64,000 nt of DNA from Paenibacillus sp. FSL M7-0420 (GTDB lineage Bacteria; Bacillota; Bacilli; Paenibacillales; Paenibacillaceae). The DNA lies in NCBI RefSeq assembly GCF_038002345.1, contig NZ_JBBOCJ010000001.1, positions 3,782,001 to 3,846,000 of the forward strand, given 5' to 3'. Shown one piece after another: positions 34,500 to 43,596 of the stretch (positions are counted from its first letter, which is position 1; every line of letters begins with the position of its first letter). A model generated the notes under the pieces. The model saw only the letters and a list, made by a program, of their open reading frames with translations, was not told where the DNA came from and searched no databases. The translations under genes and the position numbers were made by a program.

Positions 34500-35537
34500 C
34501 TATTTTACAAAACTGCTCAGAATATCATCGATAGTCTTGGAATTGGCTATAGGACCGCTATACAGCCAGCTGGTATCTTTGCCGAATTCGTGAACATTCC
34601 CTGCCTTAACGGCCGGAATTCCCTTCCAGACCGCCCCGTCTGTAATCTCTGCTCCGTCCGCTTTGTCACTGTTCACCAGAATGATATGCTCTGCAGTCAG
34701 CTCGGACAATTTCTCAAGTGAAATCGGGTTCCACGGGGCTCTGGACTCCGCAGGAATATCGGTCACGAGATTCGGGAGCTTCACTCCAAGATCGCCATAC
34801 AATACTGCGCCACTGCTGCGGGTCTCGTCCACGATGAAGAAGTTCTTTGACACCAGCCACAGAACAGCTACTGAATCATCTCCGATCGCCGCAGAGACAG
34901 CCGCTTTGGCCGAAGCCGCTTTCTGGTCATAGTCTGCAATAGCCTTCTCAGCTTCTGGTGTTTTATTAAGCAGCTCACCGATTTTGAGCGTAGCCGCGCG
35001 CCAGTCACTGCTGACTTCGTCGCCCAGTACATAGGTTGGTGCGATTTTGTTCAGCTGGTCATAGAGACCATTCTGAACCGAGCCTTCCGACTGCACGATA
35101 TGGAAATCTGGCATGAAGCCGGTGACGGATTCAAGCGGCAGATCATAGCTGATCGGCGGAACGTCCTTAAGCTCAGCAGCGAGGTACGCCTGAGTACCGT
35201 TCTTCGTAGACCACTGCGCAACCGGAGTCACGCCGAGTGCTACCAGATAATCCTCCAGATAAGAAGCAATTACACGCTGCGGATTAGCGGGAACGGTCAC
35301 TTTATGTCCCATGGCATCCGTTACGGTCTTCTCCACAGCGGGTGCAGCAGTTGCTGCAGGTACCGCAGTGGCCTCCGCAGTCGCTTCCACGGTTGCTGCA
35401 GGTGCGGTGCTTGCTCCACCGTTACTGCCTGCGTTGCTATTATTATTTCCGCAAGCGGACAGCAGCAGTGTTGTAGTCATAAGTCCGGCCACCGCCAGCT
35501 TCCCGCTTCTTGATCCTTGCAGGTTGAACGAAAACAT
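34500..35537 (-). CDS. Iron-siderophore-binding lipoprotein (FepB/FecB type)
   Basis: Binds a ferri-siderophore outside the membrane. It has a lipoprotein signal (LAVAGLMTTTLLLSACGNNN), an Ala/Thr/Pro linker of about 45 residues, then a class III binding-protein domain: GHKVTVPANPQRVIASYLED, LGVTPVAQW, PDFHIVQSEG and WNPISLEKLSELTAEHIILVN. The start at 35537 has AGGAGGGG eight bases upstream. It is transcribed alone from a Fur-controlled promoter, upstream of its permeases. The siderophore is not evident. Confidence 0.9.
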   Translation of the reverse strand: MFSFNLQGSRSGKLAVAGLMTTTLLLSACGNNNSNAGSNGGASTAPAATVEATAEATAVPAATAAPAVEKTVTDAMGHKVTVPANPQRVIASYLEDYLVALGVTPVAQWSTKNGTQAYLAAELKDVPPISYDLPLESVTGFMPDFHIVQSEGSVQNGLYDQLNKIAPTYVLGDEVSSDWRAATLKIGELLNKTPEAEKAIADYDQKAASAKAAVSAAIGDDSVAVLWLVSKNFFIVDETRSSGAVLYGDLGVKLPNLVTDIPAESRAPWNPISLEKLSELTAEHIILVNSDKADGAEITDGAVWKGIPAVKAGNVHEFGKDTSWLYSGPIANSKTIDDILSSFVK

Positions 35538-35609
35538 TAAAATACCCCTCCTGTATGTTGTCTTCATGATTGGCAAAAGTCCTTTTACCTTCAGCTTGTC
35601 TATACTGAT

Positions 35610-35628
35610 GATATTGATTCTCATTCTC
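35610..35628 (-). promoter_or_regulatory. Fur box of the siderophore-binding protein gene
   Basis: The minus strand reads GAGAATGAGAATCAATATC, 16 of 19 positions matching the Fur consensus. It lies 73 bases before the start codon. Confidence 0.8.
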
Positions 35629-35712
35629 TATGTCAACCAATAACTTATAATAACGACCAAACGGCCGTCTCCGCATCAAGCAGAAACAGCCGTCTTCCTA
35701 TAATCTTCTATA

Positions 35713-37530
35713 TTATTTATGCAGATGGAAAGGAACCGTGGCGATGACAATGTCCTTCTGATTCATCAGATAGGAGCGGATGAACAGGCTGGTCTGATTA
35801 TGCAGCACCGCCTGCCACCAGTGCTTGGTCACGAATTGCGGAATCAGGACGGTAATATGATCCGTTGAAGAGGTCTTCCACTCTACTGTATCGATGAACT
35901 TCACCAGCGGGCGGATAATGCTGCGGTAGCGGGAGCGCAGGACAATCAGGCGTACGCCGGGGTTCCACTCCTCCCACTTCTGCTCCATCTTGTGAATCTC
36001 TTCTTCATCGAAGCCTACATATACAGCGACCACATTATCCGTCAATGACTTCGCATAGCTGATCGAATGCAGTACAGCGCGAGTCACACCGGCGACCGGA
36101 ACGACTACGGTGCTTCCTTTGATACAAGGCTTATCGGTAGCTGGACAGATCCGCAGCTGATCGGCAATATTCATATAATGGCGGTGAATCCGGTGGAACA
36201 CGATGATAACAACCGGCAGGAAGATGAAGGCCATCCACACGCTGGAGAATTTAGTGATTATGAAAATCAGGGTGATCGTTAATGTAGTGAGCATCCCCAC
36301 CGTATTGACGGCGAACTTGCTCTGCCAGCCTTTCGGCTTCGTTCTGTACCATTGGACCATCATGCCAAGCTGCGACAGCGTGAACGGAATGAATACCCCT
36401 ACTGCATATAATGGAATGAGTCCTTCCGTATTCCCGTGAAACGCCGCTACCAGCACAGCCGACATGACACCGAGGAAAATAATGCCGTTGGAGAAGCCCA
36501 GCCGGTCGCCGCGCACCATGAAGGCATGGGGCAGATATTTGTCTTTGGCGAACATGAACGCCAGCAGCGGGAAGGCCGAGTACGCCGTATTGGCTGCCAG
36601 GAACAGGATAACCGCCGTAATCCCCTGAATGAAGAAGTACAGTCCGCCGCGGCCGAAGGTAGACTCGGTAATCTGTGAGACCACGGTAGCCTTCTCATCA
36701 GGCATGATACCGTACCAGTAAGCGAGCAGCGTAATACCTGTGAACATTACCCCGAGAATGAGGCCCATGAGCATCAGCGTTTTGGCTGCATTTTTCTCCG
36801 CCGGCGCTTTGAAGTTAGGAATGGCATTAGAGACTGCCTCAACCCCCGTCAGAGCCGAACAGCCGGAGCTGAAGGCCTTCAGCAGCAGGAACATACTCAC
36901 GTTCGATACCGCCGAGCCAATCTCAGGAACATGGGCATGGGCGCCGCCGGTCATATATTTGAAGACCCCCGAGATGATGAGCACGAAGATGGAAACAACG
37001 AACAGATAGACCGGAATAGCGATGAAGGAGGCAGATTCGGTCACTCCCCGCAGGTTAACAATCGTTAAGAGCACGATAACAGATACCGCTATGAGGACAG
37101 TATGATTATGGAGATTTGGAAAAGCTGAAGTGATCGCATCCGTCCCCGCCGAGGCGCTTACCGCCACCGTCAGAATGTAATCCACCAGAAGAGAGCCGCC
37201 GGCCAGTAAGCCGGTATGAACCCCGAGGTTGGTTTTGGCTACAATATAAGCACCACCGCCCTGCGGATATGCAAATATCGTCTGCCGGTAGGATAGAATC
37301 AGAATGGCCAGCAAGCCCAATACGGCTAATGCAATTGGCAAAGAGTACCAGATAGCGGTGAACCCGGCGGCCACCAGTACAATCAGAATTTGTTCTGTTC
37401 CGTAGGCTACAGACGAGAGCGCATCAGAAGACAGGACAGCCAGTGCTTTCACCTTGGATAACTTTTCATGATCGAGTTCGTTCGACTTCATCGGACGCCC
37501 GATCAATAGTCGTTTTACCTTGCTTACCAT
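35713..37530 (-). CDS. kimA: High-affinity potassium importer KimA
   Basis: Proton-coupled potassium uptake protein of the APC superfamily (B. subtilis KimA, formerly YdaO). About 12 helices cover residues 30-430 (SSDALSSVAYGTEQILI, YPQGGGAYIVAKTNLG, FSSGCSALTGVEAVSNAIPNF), followed by a cytosolic C-terminal domain (GSTVVVPVAGVTRAVLHSISY, LIPQFVTKHWWQAVLHNQ). It aligns with KimA from end to end as I recall it. The start at 37530 gives the family opening MVSKVKRLLIGRPMKS; in-frame ATGs up to 37662 fall in the riboswitch terminator. Expression is controlled by the c-di-AMP riboswitch at 37664-37806. Confidence 0.92.
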   Translation of the reverse strand: MVSKVKRLLIGRPMKSNELDHEKLSKVKALAVLSSDALSSVAYGTEQILIVLVAAGFTAIWYSLPIALAVLGLLAILILSYRQTIFAYPQGGGAYIVAKTNLGVHTGLLAGGSLLVDYILTVAVSASAGTDAITSAFPNLHNHTVLIAVSVIVLLTIVNLRGVTESASFIAIPVYLFVVSIFVLIISGVFKYMTGGAHAHVPEIGSAVSNVSMFLLLKAFSSGCSALTGVEAVSNAIPNFKAPAEKNAAKTLMLMGLILGVMFTGITLLAYWYGIMPDEKATVVSQITESTFGRGGLYFFIQGITAVILFLAANTAYSAFPLLAFMFAKDKYLPHAFMVRGDRLGFSNGIIFLGVMSAVLVAAFHGNTEGLIPLYAVGVFIPFTLSQLGMMVQWYRTKPKGWQSKFAVNTVGMLTTLTITLIFIITKFSSVWMAFIFLPVVIIVFHRIHRHYMNIADQLRICPATDKPCIKGSTVVVPVAGVTRAVLHSISYAKSLTDNVVAVYVGFDEEEIHKMEQKWEEWNPGVRLIVLRSRYRSIIRPLVKFIDTVEWKTSSTDHITVLIPQFVTKHWWQAVLHNQTSLFIRSYLMNQKDIVIATVPFHLHK

Positions 37531-37622
37531 TGTAGTAACAGTTCCTCTCTTGGTTAAGTTGAAATGGGCTTTCCCTGCGCTGTTTTCATAAGTGGATTTC
37601 ATAAATGCAGGCACCAAAATAA

Positions 37623-37645
37623 GCATACGGAAATGATCCGCATGC
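37623..37645 (-). terminator. Riboswitch terminator before kimA
   Basis: GCATGCGGA pairs with TCCGTATGC and TTATTTTGG follows on the minus strand. It lies between the c-di-AMP aptamer and kimA, so ligand binding is expected to stop transcription here. Confidence 0.8.
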
Positions 37646-37663
37646 CTAATGTGCATGGTCATT

Positions 37664-37806
37664 ATCCCACTTGTAGCTTACGAGGTTAGCTGGCGGATTC
37701 GGACTGTGGTAGCCCTACGGTTACAGGCCCTTGCGGCCCGCTCCGATTCACCCCTTTTGGCCTTGGCCAAAGTGTGGTTCCCCCGTTTTTCCTTCCGGAA
37801 AATTCA
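37664..37806 (-). promoter_or_regulatory. c-di-AMP riboswitch (ydaO-yuaA class)
   Basis: The minus strand has the conserved blocks of this class in order: AACGGGGGAACCA, AGGGGTGAATC, GGGCTACC, TCCGAATCCGCCAGCTAACC and CTCGTAAGC, with variable hairpins between (for example TTGGCCAAGGCCAA). High c-di-AMP should turn off kimA. Upstream, 37807-38045 is AT-rich; no further element is clear. Confidence 0.93.
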
Positions 37807-38045
37807 GCGCATATTCAACTTCTCACAAGGACTAATATTAAGCTACAACACGTCTTCCGTAAAGCGTGGAAACAAATGAAAAAAGAATGAAAAGCACTCA
37901 AAACAACCAAATCCATCATCCGGTATGTCTTGATCTTTCATTCTCTTTCATTATCCCTTTAACACGTGATTTTACAGGGTTTTTGCATATTATTTTTTGC
38001 TAAAATTAAGGGTATTCTCTTCTCTTCCTTCTGCCCGTCAGCTTC

Positions 38046-38480
38046 TTACTCAGCAGGCTCTTCTTTGCGTCCTGTCCAGAGCAGAATGGAGATTAAGGCA
38101 AAGGCTATAAGTGCAAGCAAAGGGACTGTTACAAAACCGAACCAATTCAGATAATCCTTATTGCACGGTACGCCGATGGTACAGGGAAGCACCTTGCTGA
38201 GCGCCGGAATTTTTTGCTCCGCATAATGATAAATCGAGATGCAGCCGCCGATTAGGCTGAGCGGAAGCACATAAGGAATGATCCGCTTGTCCGCCCGGTA
38301 GGTGGCAATTCCCAGCAGGAACAGCTGCGGGTACATGAAGATCCGCTGGAACCAGCACAGCCTGCACGGTTCGTAATGCAGGACCTCACTGAGATACAGG
38401 CTTCCCGCTACAGCCACCACACAGACGAACCAGGCCAAGTAGAGACAGTTACGCCGGCAGAAGGCAGAGAAGGCGGTCAT
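38046..38480 (-). CDS. bdbC: Thiol-disulfide oxidoreductase BdbC (DsbB family)
   Basis: Membrane protein that reoxidises BdbD and passes electrons to quinone. Four helices; cysteine pairs C39/C42 (EPCRLCWFQRI) and C99/C105 (LPCTIGVPC) as in DsbB. The ATG overlaps the bdbD stop by four bases, so the two are coupled. Length 144 is typical. Confidence 0.92.
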   Translation of the reverse strand: MTAFSAFCRRNCLYLAWFVCVVAVAGSLYLSEVLHYEPCRLCWFQRIFMYPQLFLLGIATYRADKRIIPYVLPLSLIGGCISIYHYAEQKIPALSKVLPCTIGVPCNKDYLNWFGFVTVPLLALIAFALISILLWTGRKEEPAE

Positions 38481-39241
38481 TGGGCGGCCCCTGCTCCCGC
38501 TGCTGCTGTTGCTGCCTGAATCTGGGCGTCAATCGCCTCCATATTGAAAGGCTCATTCACCTTGATTCCGTTCACGAACAAGGATGGCGTATTCGTTACA
38601 CCCGCATCCGTGCCCACCTGAATATCCCGCTCCAGCTCATTTACATAAGTACGCTCGTCAATGTCCTTGCGTAGCAGGTCATAATCCACCGGCAGCTCCA
38701 GCTGCTTGGCGAGACTCACCAGGAAGTCAGGCGTAGCCCATTCCTCCTCTTCATTCCCCTGATTGGCATAGATCGCATCGAAGTACTTCCAGAACGCTTC
38801 CTGGTTCTGATGATACACCGATAGGGCTGCCAGGGAGGCCGTTCTCGAATCCTTGCCGATGAAGGCCAGATTCACGAAATAGAAGGCTGCTTTATTCTGA
38901 TCTACATAGCCCTGAACGATCTGCGGCTTGATGACACCGGTGAACTGGGCGCATGCCGGACATTTGAAATCGCCGAATTCCACAATTTTGACCGGAGCAT
39001 CCTCCTTGCCCAGCCGCATCATTTCACTGTAATTGAAGGCAACAGGCTTGCTGTCTGAGCCTGCAGGCGAAGAATCCTTGGAAGCAAGCATGAATAAGCC
39101 TACAAAAATAATAATGACGATGGCCACCGTACTCACGATAAGAATTCTCGTTTTCTGCTTCTGCTGCTCCTGTTCTGCCCTGCGCTTCTCCTGCTTGCTC
39201 ATCTGGGGAGCCGTGACATTGTTCTTTTTTGTTTTGCTCAA
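38477..39241 (-). CDS. bdbD: Thiol-disulfide oxidase BdbD (DsbA family)
   Basis: Membrane-anchored oxidase that forms disulfides in exported proteins. A lysine-rich cytosolic start (MSKTKKNNVT), one membrane helix near residues 32-53, then a thioredoxin domain with the active site FGDFKCPACAQF (C94, C97), a helical insert, and the cis-proline loop VTNTPSLFVNGI. The start is TTG at 39241, with AAGGAA six bases upstream. Paired with bdbC. An Ala/Gly-rich tail ends it. Confidence 0.9.
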   Translation of the reverse strand: MSKTKKNNVTAPQMSKQEKRRAEQEQQKQKTRILIVSTVAIVIIIFVGLFMLASKDSSPAGSDSKPVAFNYSEMMRLGKEDAPVKIVEFGDFKCPACAQFTGVIKPQIVQGYVDQNKAAFYFVNLAFIGKDSRTASLAALSVYHQNQEAFWKYFDAIYANQGNEEEEWATPDFLVSLAKQLELPVDYDLLRKDIDERTYVNELERDIQVGTDAGVTNTPSLFVNGIKVNEPFNMEAIDAQIQAATAAAGAGAAQ

Positions 39242-39334
39242 AGAGAGTTCCTTTCCGTCCTCAGGACTATCGTGATAAAAGAATAGTTACTTTCAAATTA
39301 TATAATGTTAACTCTCTTGTTGGCAATCGCTGTC

Positions 39335-41254
39335 TTATACGGCTTCATTCTCCTCTGCTGACTCCCCTTCCCCTGTATCCTTGCCGAAAAATACCTCCGG
39401 GGAATGCTCCTGCGACTGCAGCTTAATTCTGAAGAAGAATTGTGTGCCGCCCCCTTCTGCCGGTTCTGCCCAGATTTCTCCTTGCATCAGGTCTACAAGC
39501 TTCTTGCAGATCGCCAGGCCCAGACCCGTGCCGGGGTACTTGCGGGTATGCGACCCGTCCACCTGCGAGAAGGACTGGAAGAGCAGCTGTAGCTTATCCG
39601 GTGAGATGCCAATGCCGGTGTCGCGTACCATGAATTGCAGCGCCTGAGCGGTCTCCCTGACGCCATAGGACTCCACTTTAACCGTTACCGTGCCGGATGG
39701 CGTGAATTTCACCGCATTGCCGATCAGGTTGATGAGAATCTGGCGGATACGCGCAGCATCCCCGGTGAACTTGTCGGGAAGTCCCTCCTCGATCAGAAGC
39801 TCCAGAGATAACGGCTTGTCTTGTGTGCTCACCATGAACAGGTCCATACAGCCCTGGAGCAGCGCCTTCAGCCCGAAAGTATCCTTGTTCAGTGAGAGGC
39901 CATCCGCCTCCAGCCGGGAGATATCGAGAATATCGCTCATCACATGCAGCAGAGCGTGGCTGCTTGTACTCTGAAGCCGCAGGAGCTCCAGATGCTCAGG
40001 ATTGCTGATCTCCTCGGACAGCAGCTGGTTGACACCGATAATGCCGTTCAGCGGCGTGCGGATCTCATGGCTCATGGTGGCGAGGAACTCGCTTTTCATC
40101 GTCACAGCACTCTCCGCGGCATCCCTGGCCTCCAGCAGCTCATACTGATACTTCATCAGGGCAGTCACATCCTCGGCCACAATATAGACCCACTGCTCCG
40201 TATGATGCAGCAAAGGAAAGACAGTGACACTACAGATCAGTTGCTCCCCGCCTTTGCTCCGTACCTTCAGTTCCAGCTTGGAGGACTGCCCCCGTGAAGC
40301 GCGCGTTATGGCATCCCGTACGGCCGCTTCATCCCGTTCGCTGTATAGTATCGCCTTATAATTCCCCAGTTCTTCGCTGCTATATCCGGTAATGTCCCGC
40401 AGAGCAGGATTAGCACTGATTATCTTCTTGCGAGCAGGATCAATGCAGATCACCATATCAGGGTTATGCTCGAACAGCGCAGTATACCGCTGCTCATTGA
40501 AGGCAGCTGACTGGAGTACCCGCTGCCGGTCCCTGTACAACAGGGCAAGGACGATCGACACAATGAACAGGAAGGAGCCGCAGAGGATCATTCCCAGTAT
40601 CGAATCCTGCAAATAGAGCACGTGCGCGGCTGCACTGGACGGTTCTCCTAGAGGGAAGGAAGCGCCCGCCATGGCAGCGTAATGGATGCCTGTGAACGCG
40701 CCGGTCAGGGTCAGGACAAGCAGCAGCTTTTTGAAGCTGAACATATTGTAGGCCTGCTCCAGCCACTTCGGATCGTAGGATGCGGTGATCACCGGGATGA
40801 TCAGGGCGAACAATACCGCCAGAATAATGGAAAAGGCGCCTTGCTCATACGTTGCCGTAAGTCTCATCGACAGAATGCCGCTGAAATGCATAATCAGGAT
40901 GCCGCTGCTGAACAAGAGGCCGCCCAGAGCCAGATAGACCCTGCTGCGGGTCTGCGGGTTATTCAGCATAGCTAACAGCATATAAGAAGCTGCTACGGGA
41001 ATTACTAGAGAGAACGCCAGTAGTGGCAGATTATACGATACCGGAACGGCCATATCCATTGCGCGCATCCCGATGAAATGCATGCTCCACAGGCCTGTGC
41101 CAAGCACCAGGGAGATGAGCAGGATGAACCGGGAGCTCCGCTGGCCGCGAAGCAGACGTTCCGTCAGATCGAGCGCCGTGAAGCAGGAGAGAAAGGCTAT
41201 CGCAACCGACAAGAGGACAAGCAGATCATTGTAATTGTTGTGAGGATGTTCCAA
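39335..41254 (-). CDS. Sensor histidine kinase with MHYT, PAS and HATPase domains
   Basis: A 639-residue membrane kinase. An N-terminal MHYT sensor (seven helices, residues about 10-245) has the three metal/gas-binding motifs as MHFIGM, MHFSGI and IHYAAM. Then come a PAS domain (ALFEHNPDMVICID, ISANPALRDITGYSSEEL), a dimerisation box with the phospho-histidine in FLATMSHEIRTPLNGIIG, and the ATPase (NLIGNAVKFTPSG, RDTGIGISPDKL, GTGLGLAICKKLV). The start is TTG at 41254. No response regulator is adjacent, so it is an orphan whose partner and signal are unknown. Confidence 0.9.
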   Translation of the reverse strand: MEHPHNNYNDLLVLLSVAIAFLSCFTALDLTERLLRGQRSSRFILLISLVLGTGLWSMHFIGMRAMDMAVPVSYNLPLLAFSLVIPVAASYMLLAMLNNPQTRSRVYLALGGLLFSSGILIMHFSGILSMRLTATYEQGAFSIILAVLFALIIPVITASYDPKWLEQAYNMFSFKKLLLVLTLTGAFTGIHYAAMAGASFPLGEPSSAAAHVLYLQDSILGMILCGSFLFIVSIVLALLYRDRQRVLQSAAFNEQRYTALFEHNPDMVICIDPARKKIISANPALRDITGYSSEELGNYKAILYSERDEAAVRDAITRASRGQSSKLELKVRSKGGEQLICSVTVFPLLHHTEQWVYIVAEDVTALMKYQYELLEARDAAESAVTMKSEFLATMSHEIRTPLNGIIGVNQLLSEEISNPEHLELLRLQSTSSHALLHVMSDILDISRLEADGLSLNKDTFGLKALLQGCMDLFMVSTQDKPLSLELLIEEGLPDKFTGDAARIRQILINLIGNAVKFTPSGTVTVKVESYGVRETAQALQFMVRDTGIGISPDKLQLLFQSFSQVDGSHTRKYPGTGLGLAICKKLVDLMQGEIWAEPAEGGGTQFFFRIKLQSQEHSPEVFFGKDTGEGESAEENEAV

Positions 41255-41370
41255 CGCTCCCGCCCCTTTCTTGAATCGGATATATTACATGTATTTACAC
41301 TTCCTTACCCGCCTTAAATCCGGCCGAATCGGAGACAGGTCAGAACCATTCATCCTTATAATGACAAAAA

Positions 41371-41400
41371 AGCACAGCGCTGTAGTAGCGCCATGCTTAT
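41371..41400 (-). terminator. Terminator of the second CNNM gene
   Basis: AGCACAGCGC pairs with GCGCCATGCT and TTTTTTGTC follows on the minus strand. Confidence 0.75.
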
Positions 41401-41415
41401 ATTGTATGCAGCAGC

Positions 41416-42732
41416 TTATGCTCCGGCTTCTTCCGTCAATAACTGCAGCTTCAGCAGCTTGATCCGGGAAATCCGCTTATTATCGGTTTCTTCGACCACG
41501 AATAAATGATTGTCGAACTCAATGGACTGGCCCTTTTGCGGCGGATTGACCTCCAGCTTGGAATACAGCCAGCCGCCGATCGTATCATAATCATCAGTCT
41601 CCATATGGATTCCGAGCTTGTCGTTAATCTCTTCAATCAGCATCAGTCCGTCAACGGAGAACTCATCCTCTCCCAGCTTCTCAATGCCGGGCCGCTCCTC
41701 GTCGAACTCATCCTGAATCTCACCGACAATCTCTTCCATAATATCCTCCAGTGTAACCATCCCCGAGGTACCGCCGTACTCATCAATAAGAATGGCGATC
41801 TGGGTCTTGGCACGCTGCATGACCTTCAGGAGACTGCTGATCTGAATCGATTCCGGTACCGTCAATATCGGACGGATCAATTCATTATAGCTCGGCGCCT
41901 TCTCCCGGATCATATCCTTAATATGAATGAAGCCAAGAATATGGTCCTTGTCTCCGTCACAGACCGGATACCGGGTTCTCATTCCATCGAAGGCAATCTC
42001 CAGATTCTCCTCCGTCTCCAGATGCGTGTTCAGACAGATCATCTCGGTACGCGGAATCATAATCTCCCGGGCCATCGTGTCCGCAAATCCAAAAATATTA
42101 TCCACCAGCGTCATTTCTGTGTTGTCGATGAGGCCGCTTTTGTTACTCTCCTGCATCAGGATGCGGATTTCTTCCTCCGTATGCGCAGTAGCCAGCTCGG
42201 AAGCCGGTGTCAGACGGAAGATCCGCAGCAGTCCCCGGGCCAGCCCGTTAACGACCCAGATGAATGGAAACATGATCCGGTAGAAAACGTTCATCGGTCC
42301 CGCAGTTAACAGAAGCACCGCCTCAGCCTTATTCACAGCAATGGTCTTCGGTGCAAGCTCGCCGAGTACGATATGAAGAACCGTGATGAACATGAAGGCA
42401 ATAATCAGGGAGATGACAAATACAGTAGTTTCATCAAAGCCCAGACCCCTGACCAGCGGCCCCACAATCGTGGCCACGGCCGGCTCTCCGAGCCAGCCCA
42501 GTGCAAGTGAAGCAAGGGTTACCCCAAGCTGGCAGGCCGACAGGAAGCCATCCAGATTATGGACGATGTTCCTTGCGGCCAGCGCTCTCTTGCTGCCTTC
42601 CTCAATCAGCGATTCAATGCGCCCGCTGCGCACCTTCACCATCGCGTACTCCACCGAAACGAAAAAACCGTTAAGCAGCACCAGCAAAATAATAAGTCCT
42701 ACATGTAATATACCGGGTAAAGGGTCGCTCAA
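41416..42732 (-). CDS. CNNM/CBS/CorC-domain membrane protein, second copy
   Basis: A 438-residue paralogue of the protein at 2974-4296 with the same order of domains: CNNM (LLVLLNGFFVSVEYAMVKVR, NLDGFLSACQLGVTLASLALG, HIVLGELAPKTIAV), two CBS repeats (EIMIPRTEMICL, LIDEYGGTSGMVTLEDIMEEIVGEI) and CorC/HlyC (FSVDGLMLIEEI, TIGGWLYSKLE). The start is TTG at 42732 with ATAGGAG six bases upstream, and that site is partly inside a hairpin (42741-42772). Family knowledge points to divalent-metal, perhaps magnesium, export. Confidence 0.87.
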   Translation of the reverse strand: MSDPLPGILHVGLIILLVLLNGFFVSVEYAMVKVRSGRIESLIEEGSKRALAARNIVHNLDGFLSACQLGVTLASLALGWLGEPAVATIVGPLVRGLGFDETTVFVISLIIAFMFITVLHIVLGELAPKTIAVNKAEAVLLLTAGPMNVFYRIMFPFIWVVNGLARGLLRIFRLTPASELATAHTEEEIRILMQESNKSGLIDNTEMTLVDNIFGFADTMAREIMIPRTEMICLNTHLETEENLEIAFDGMRTRYPVCDGDKDHILGFIHIKDMIREKAPSYNELIRPILTVPESIQISSLLKVMQRAKTQIAILIDEYGGTSGMVTLEDIMEEIVGEIQDEFDEERPGIEKLGEDEFSVDGLMLIEEINDKLGIHMETDDYDTIGGWLYSKLEVNPPQKGQSIEFDNHLFVVEETDNKRISRIKLLKLQLLTEEAGA

Positions 42733-42740
42733 TTTATACT

Positions 42741-42772
42741 CCTATCCACCGTAATCTGTACGGCTGGATAGG
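42741..42772 (-). promoter_or_regulatory. Leader hairpin overlapping the ribosome site of the second CNNM gene
   Basis: CCTATCC and CCGT pair with ACGG and GGATAGG; the ribosome site GGATAGGAG is the 3' arm plus two bases. AT-rich -10-like elements near 42870-42900 imply a leader of about 130 bases. From 42773 to about 42865 no known riboswitch pattern was recognised. Confidence 0.5.
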
Positions 42773-42973
42773 CCCACCTCCTTCGTTTGCTCAAAATGTC
42801 AGACTCGATTACGCTAAGAGAAACCTTGCGTATCAATTCCCCAATGCCCTCATCTCCTATACAAAATCACGGATTATAAATAATACTTTCATTATATAAA
42901 TATATTAGGTGAAACAGCAAGCATGCGTGTCCCCTCGAAAAATACAGCATATGTACGTACGGGAGCATAAGTA

Positions 42974-43012
42974 ACGGCTGACCGCCTCAAACCAAGGCGG
43001 ACAGCCGTTTTT
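42974..43012 (+). terminator. Hairpin beyond gerQ
   Basis: ACGGCTG and CCGCCT pair with AGGCGG and CAGCCGT. TTTTT follows on the plus strand only, although the neighbouring gene (gerQ) ends from the other side. Its use is unclear. Confidence 0.45.
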
Positions 43013-43047
43013 GGATGATTCTATGGATAAATGGCCGGAAAAGCGGA

Positions 43048-43554
43048 TTAACAGTTGCGCACTCCAAGCGGATTCCCGACAACGCCCGGATATTGATAGA
43101 CGAGCGGCTCTTCGAAAGTAGCGTAATCAAAGTTAACCATCAGCAGCACCACCCGCTGTCCGGTAGCCCGGTCGCTGATAATCAGGTGGTCACGGCCCGC
43201 AGCTTCCAGCACCCCGGTATAGACCTTGGCATTCCAGTCCTTGTTGTTCTCATATGTGAAATAGAAGGTGCCCACCTTGCCCAGGTTCAGGCGAAATATA
43301 TTCTCCACATAGGACTGTTCGTACACGGGCGCGGCTGTGGAGATCACGGTGCCGCCGGGCATCATGGGACTGCCGCTGCTGACCTGAGGCGGCATGGCGG
43401 CCATAGTGCCCATGTTTCCCATTTTCCCCATATTCCCGATGTGCCCCATGTTGTTCATGTTATTCATGTTCTCCATATTATTCATATTGTTCATGCTGCC
43501 TGCTGGATTGCTGCCCATCATATAAGGAACTGGGCGGTACGGTTGAACGATCAT
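43048..43554 (-). CDS. gerQ: Spore coat protein GerQ
   Basis: Coat protein needed for CwlJ to be retained and active during germination. The N-terminal third is a Met/Asn/Gly repeat (NNMNNMENMNNMNNMG and on); the conserved domain follows: QSYVENIFRLNLGKVGTFYF, NNKDWNAKVYTGVLEAAGRD and HLIISDRATGQRVVLLMV. It lies 42 bases downstream of cwlJ on the same strand, the same pair as in B. subtilis. The long Met-rich part is unusual in composition. Confidence 0.9.
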   Translation of the reverse strand: MIVQPYRPVPYMMGSNPAGSMNNMNNMENMNNMNNMGHIGNMGKMGNMGTMAAMPPQVSSGSPMMPGGTVISTAAPVYEQSYVENIFRLNLGKVGTFYFTYENNKDWNAKVYTGVLEAAGRDHLIISDRATGQRVVLLMVNFDYATFEEPLVYQYPGVVGNPLGVRNC

Positions 43555-43596
43555 GTACGGATTACCTCCTAAATTGTAATAATGATTCTGTCCTGC

